A DNA stretch of 7,296 nt from Spirochaetaceae bacterium (lineage in GTDB: Bacteria > Spirochaetota > Spirochaetia > Treponematales > Breznakiellaceae). Of this stretch, positions 5,575 to 7,296 are shown piece after piece. Where the stretch lies: positions 1 to 7,296 of the forward strand of contig JAITHF010000059.1 of assembly GCA_031280115.1 (NCBI GenBank). The letters are read 5' to 3'. A model generated the notes under the pieces. It did not search any database. It had not been told where the DNA came from and worked only from the letters and a program-made list of their open reading frames with translations. A program made the position numbers and the translations under genes. How positions within the stretch are numbered: position 1 is the first letter of the stretch; each line of letters begins with the position of its first letter.

Positions 5575-7271
5575 ACCGGCGGGCGCGCCGCCGGGTACGG
5601 GCAGCCCTGTTTCTGTGCTGCGCGCTGCTGTTTCCCTTTCCCTTGGCGCCCCAGGAGCCGCCGCCGGCGGGGGAACAGGGCGCGGCAGGGGAACAGAACC
5701 CGGGGGAACAGCCGGCGCAGGCGGATCAAGACGCGGAGCCGGGGCCGCCCTCTGAGCATACGGTTCTTGAGATGGACATTAAAACCTCCACCCTCTCGGA
5801 ACTTGCGGCCTGGTGCCGGCTTCTGGGATTAAGCGAGGCCGGCGCCAGAGAGGATCTGGCAGGCCGCCTGCGGGGGTACTACGCCCTGCCCCCGCCGGTT
5901 GCGCCGGAGGAGAAACAGCGGGTCATTACGATTGAGGCCGCACGAACCACCGAATACTTTACCCTTGAAGTAGTGGACGAATCCTATGCCCGGCTGCAAG
6001 GCGGGGTGGTTATCAGCTTAAAAGACGGCGAGGCGGTACACCGCATCAAAGCCGGCGAAATCTTGTATAACCGCACCCGCAACATAATGACCGCATCGGG
6101 AAGTGTAGAGTATGTGAAGCGCGAAGGGGATACCACCGAGACCTTCCGGGGCGAGTCTATCACGGTTAATCTTGACTCCTGGTCCAGTATTTTTCTTGAC
6201 GGCCTTACCGAGCGGGCCTTAGGCGCCGGCGCCGCGGACGCCAATACCTACCGGTTCGCCGGAACCCTCATCGCCCGCAGCAACGAGGAGGTAACGGTTC
6301 TGGAGAACGCCACGGTTACAAACGCCAAAAACGAGGAAGCCTACTGGTCGCTGAACGCCCGCAAGCTCTGGCTCCTTCCCGGGTCTGACTGGGCGGTGCT
6401 GGGGGCGGTCTTAAAAGTGGGGGAGATTCCGGTGTTTTATTTCCCGTTCTTTCATTTTGCCGCGGACGAGGTCATTTTTCATCCTGCCCTGGGCTACCGT
6501 TCGCGGGTGGGGAATTTCGTCCAAACCACCACCTATCTCCTGGGCAGGCCCAAACGGGACGGCGCGAAAGAAAGCTCCCTTTCCAAAATGATGGGAACCG
6601 CCGGGGAAAGCGAGCGGGTCAGGGAAGGCATCTTCCTCCGCAGCACCGGCAAAAAAGCGAAAGACCCGAATGAGGCGCGGCTCTCGGTGCTTTTCGACGC
6701 ATACGCCAATTTGGGAACCTATCTGGGAACCGAGCTGGTGCTGCCCAAAAAAGGCATCCTGGGGGCCATAGGGCTTTCCGCGGGCATCGGCTTTACCAGG
6801 GACATCTACCGCGTGAACGCCGCCTACAGCCCCTTTGCCCAGTACGACGGGTCGGACAACTGGAACAGCGCGAACCTGTTTTCCGTGGAGGTCCCGTTCC
6901 GCTACCGGTTTATCACCACAGGGTCCCTCTCCGGTAAATACGGCTCCTTAAACTGGTCCTTCCCGTTTTATACAGACCTGTATGTGAATCAAGACTTTAT
7001 GGAACGTTCTGAAGAGATGGACTGGGTCGCCCTCTTTAAGCGGGACGCCGAAGAAGAGGCTGCCAATAAAAACGTCTTAGGTTCCTCCTATGAATGGCGG
7101 ATAAACGCGTCGCTTGCTCCAATTACGAAACTTGCCCCCTATGTCTCTTCGTTTTCGGTCTCAAACATCAGCAGCGGCGTGGTGTTCCGCAGCCGGCAGT
7201 CAACGGTTATCAATAACGGGGTTTCGCCGAACCGGTCGTGTTTGTTTCCAGACACGCAGACCCACAATTAG
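5571..7271 (+). CDS. LptD/OstA-like outer-membrane protein, probably ended early by a TAG
   Basis: LptD proteins are outer-membrane beta-barrels with a periplasmic LptA-like domain that insert lipopolysaccharide; treponemal relatives such as TP0515 occur in cells without typical LPS, so the cargo is unclear. The 566-residue frame starts with an arginine-rich, hydrophobic signal peptide (1 to about 26), then a Pro/Gly/Glu/Gln-rich linker with GEQ repeats (about 32-63), a SAP-like helix pair (73-104, with L75, L78, W81, L84, L85, L87, L96, L100, Y103), an OstA/LptA-like region (about 121-240, with GEILYNRTRNIMTASGSVEY) and the beginning of a barrel rich in alternating aromatic strands. I recall family members of about 900-1000 residues, so roughly 400 residues of barrel are absent. 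The stop at 7269-7271 is 25 bases before the window's edge, and the same frame continues beyond it. The ATG overlaps the uvrA stop as ATGA, which implies co-transcription and coupled translation; only a weak GGAACGGA lies upstream. Confidence 0.8.
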   Translation: MNRRARRRVRAALFLCCALLFPFPLAPQEPPPAGEQGAAGEQNPGEQPAQADQDAEPGPPSEHTVLEMDIKTSTLSELAAWCRLLGLSEAGAREDLAGRLRGYYALPPPVAPEEKQRVITIEAARTTEYFTLEVVDESYARLQGGVVISLKDGEAVHRIKAGEILYNRTRNIMTASGSVEYVKREGDTTETFRGESITVNLDSWSSIFLDGLTERALGAGAADANTYRFAGTLIARSNEEVTVLENATVTNAKNEEAYWSLNARKLWLLPGSDWAVLGAVLKVGEIPVFYFPFFHFAADEVIFHPALGYRSRVGNFVQTTTYLLGRPKRDGAKESSLSKMMGTAGESERVREGIFLRSTGKKAKDPNEARLSVLFDAYANLGTYLGTELVLPKKGILGAIGLSAGIGFTRDIYRVNAAYSPFAQYDGSDNWNSANLFSVEVPFRYRFITTGSLSGKYGSLNWSFPFYTDLYVNQDFMERSEEMDWVALFKRDAEEEAANKNVLGSSYEWRINASLAPITKLAPYVSSFSVSNISSGVVFRSRQSTVINNGVSPNRSCLFPDTQTHN

Positions 7272-7296
7272 GCCCACCACACCGCGGCAGGCACGC

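Noticed and set aside
7269..7271. TAG read as an amino acid (recoded amber)
   Set aside because: The CsgG-like gene ends at a TAG followed 13 bases later by a hairpin, and that protein looks complete, so TAG appears to be an ordinary stop here.

Overview
The window looks like a stretch of spirochaete chromosome, most likely a Treponema relative. Three things point that way: two lipoprotein genes with relaxed spirochaete-type lipoboxes; an LptD/OstA-like outer-membrane protein with a SAP-like N-terminal segment; and uvrA directly followed by that lptD-like gene. As far as I remember, T. pallidum has the same order (TP0514 uvrA, TP0515 LptD-like). The assignment rests on recall and inspection, not on a search. 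All convincing genes are on the + strand.

Layout. Positions 1-147 hold seven tandem 21-bp units running off the left edge. Positions 148-471 hold no convincing gene. They contain an 8-bp-period T-rich array (248-279), a 9-bp duplication, a terminator-like stem (334-388), a 20-bp palindrome (395-414) and a stem just before the first ribosome binding site. A small lipoprotein gene of unknown function (472-897) follows. Three hairpins come next; the last runs into a second 8-bp-period T-rich array (1019-1074), which forms both the terminator tail and the leader of the next gene. That gene (1099-2391) encodes a 430-residue lipoprotein with two CsgG/LpoB-like regions around a helical spacer. Positions 2392-2721 are non-coding and dense in hairpins, with two adjacent 56-bp repeats. 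A complete uvrA (2722-5574) overlaps by ATGA with an lptD-like gene (5571-7271) that ends at a TAG earlier than the family normally does.

Function. UvrA is the damage-recognition ATPase of nucleotide excision repair. The other three products are predicted envelope proteins: two lipoproteins and one outer-membrane barrel protein. uvrA and the lptD-like gene appear to be co-transcribed and translationally coupled, without an obvious functional link. The lipoprotein genes look like separate transcription units, each followed by a terminator-like hairpin. I see no defence system, integrase, transposase, CRISPR array or RNA gene of a known class. The less ordinary content is in the intergenic repeats, in the early stop of the lptD-like gene and in its SAP-like segment.
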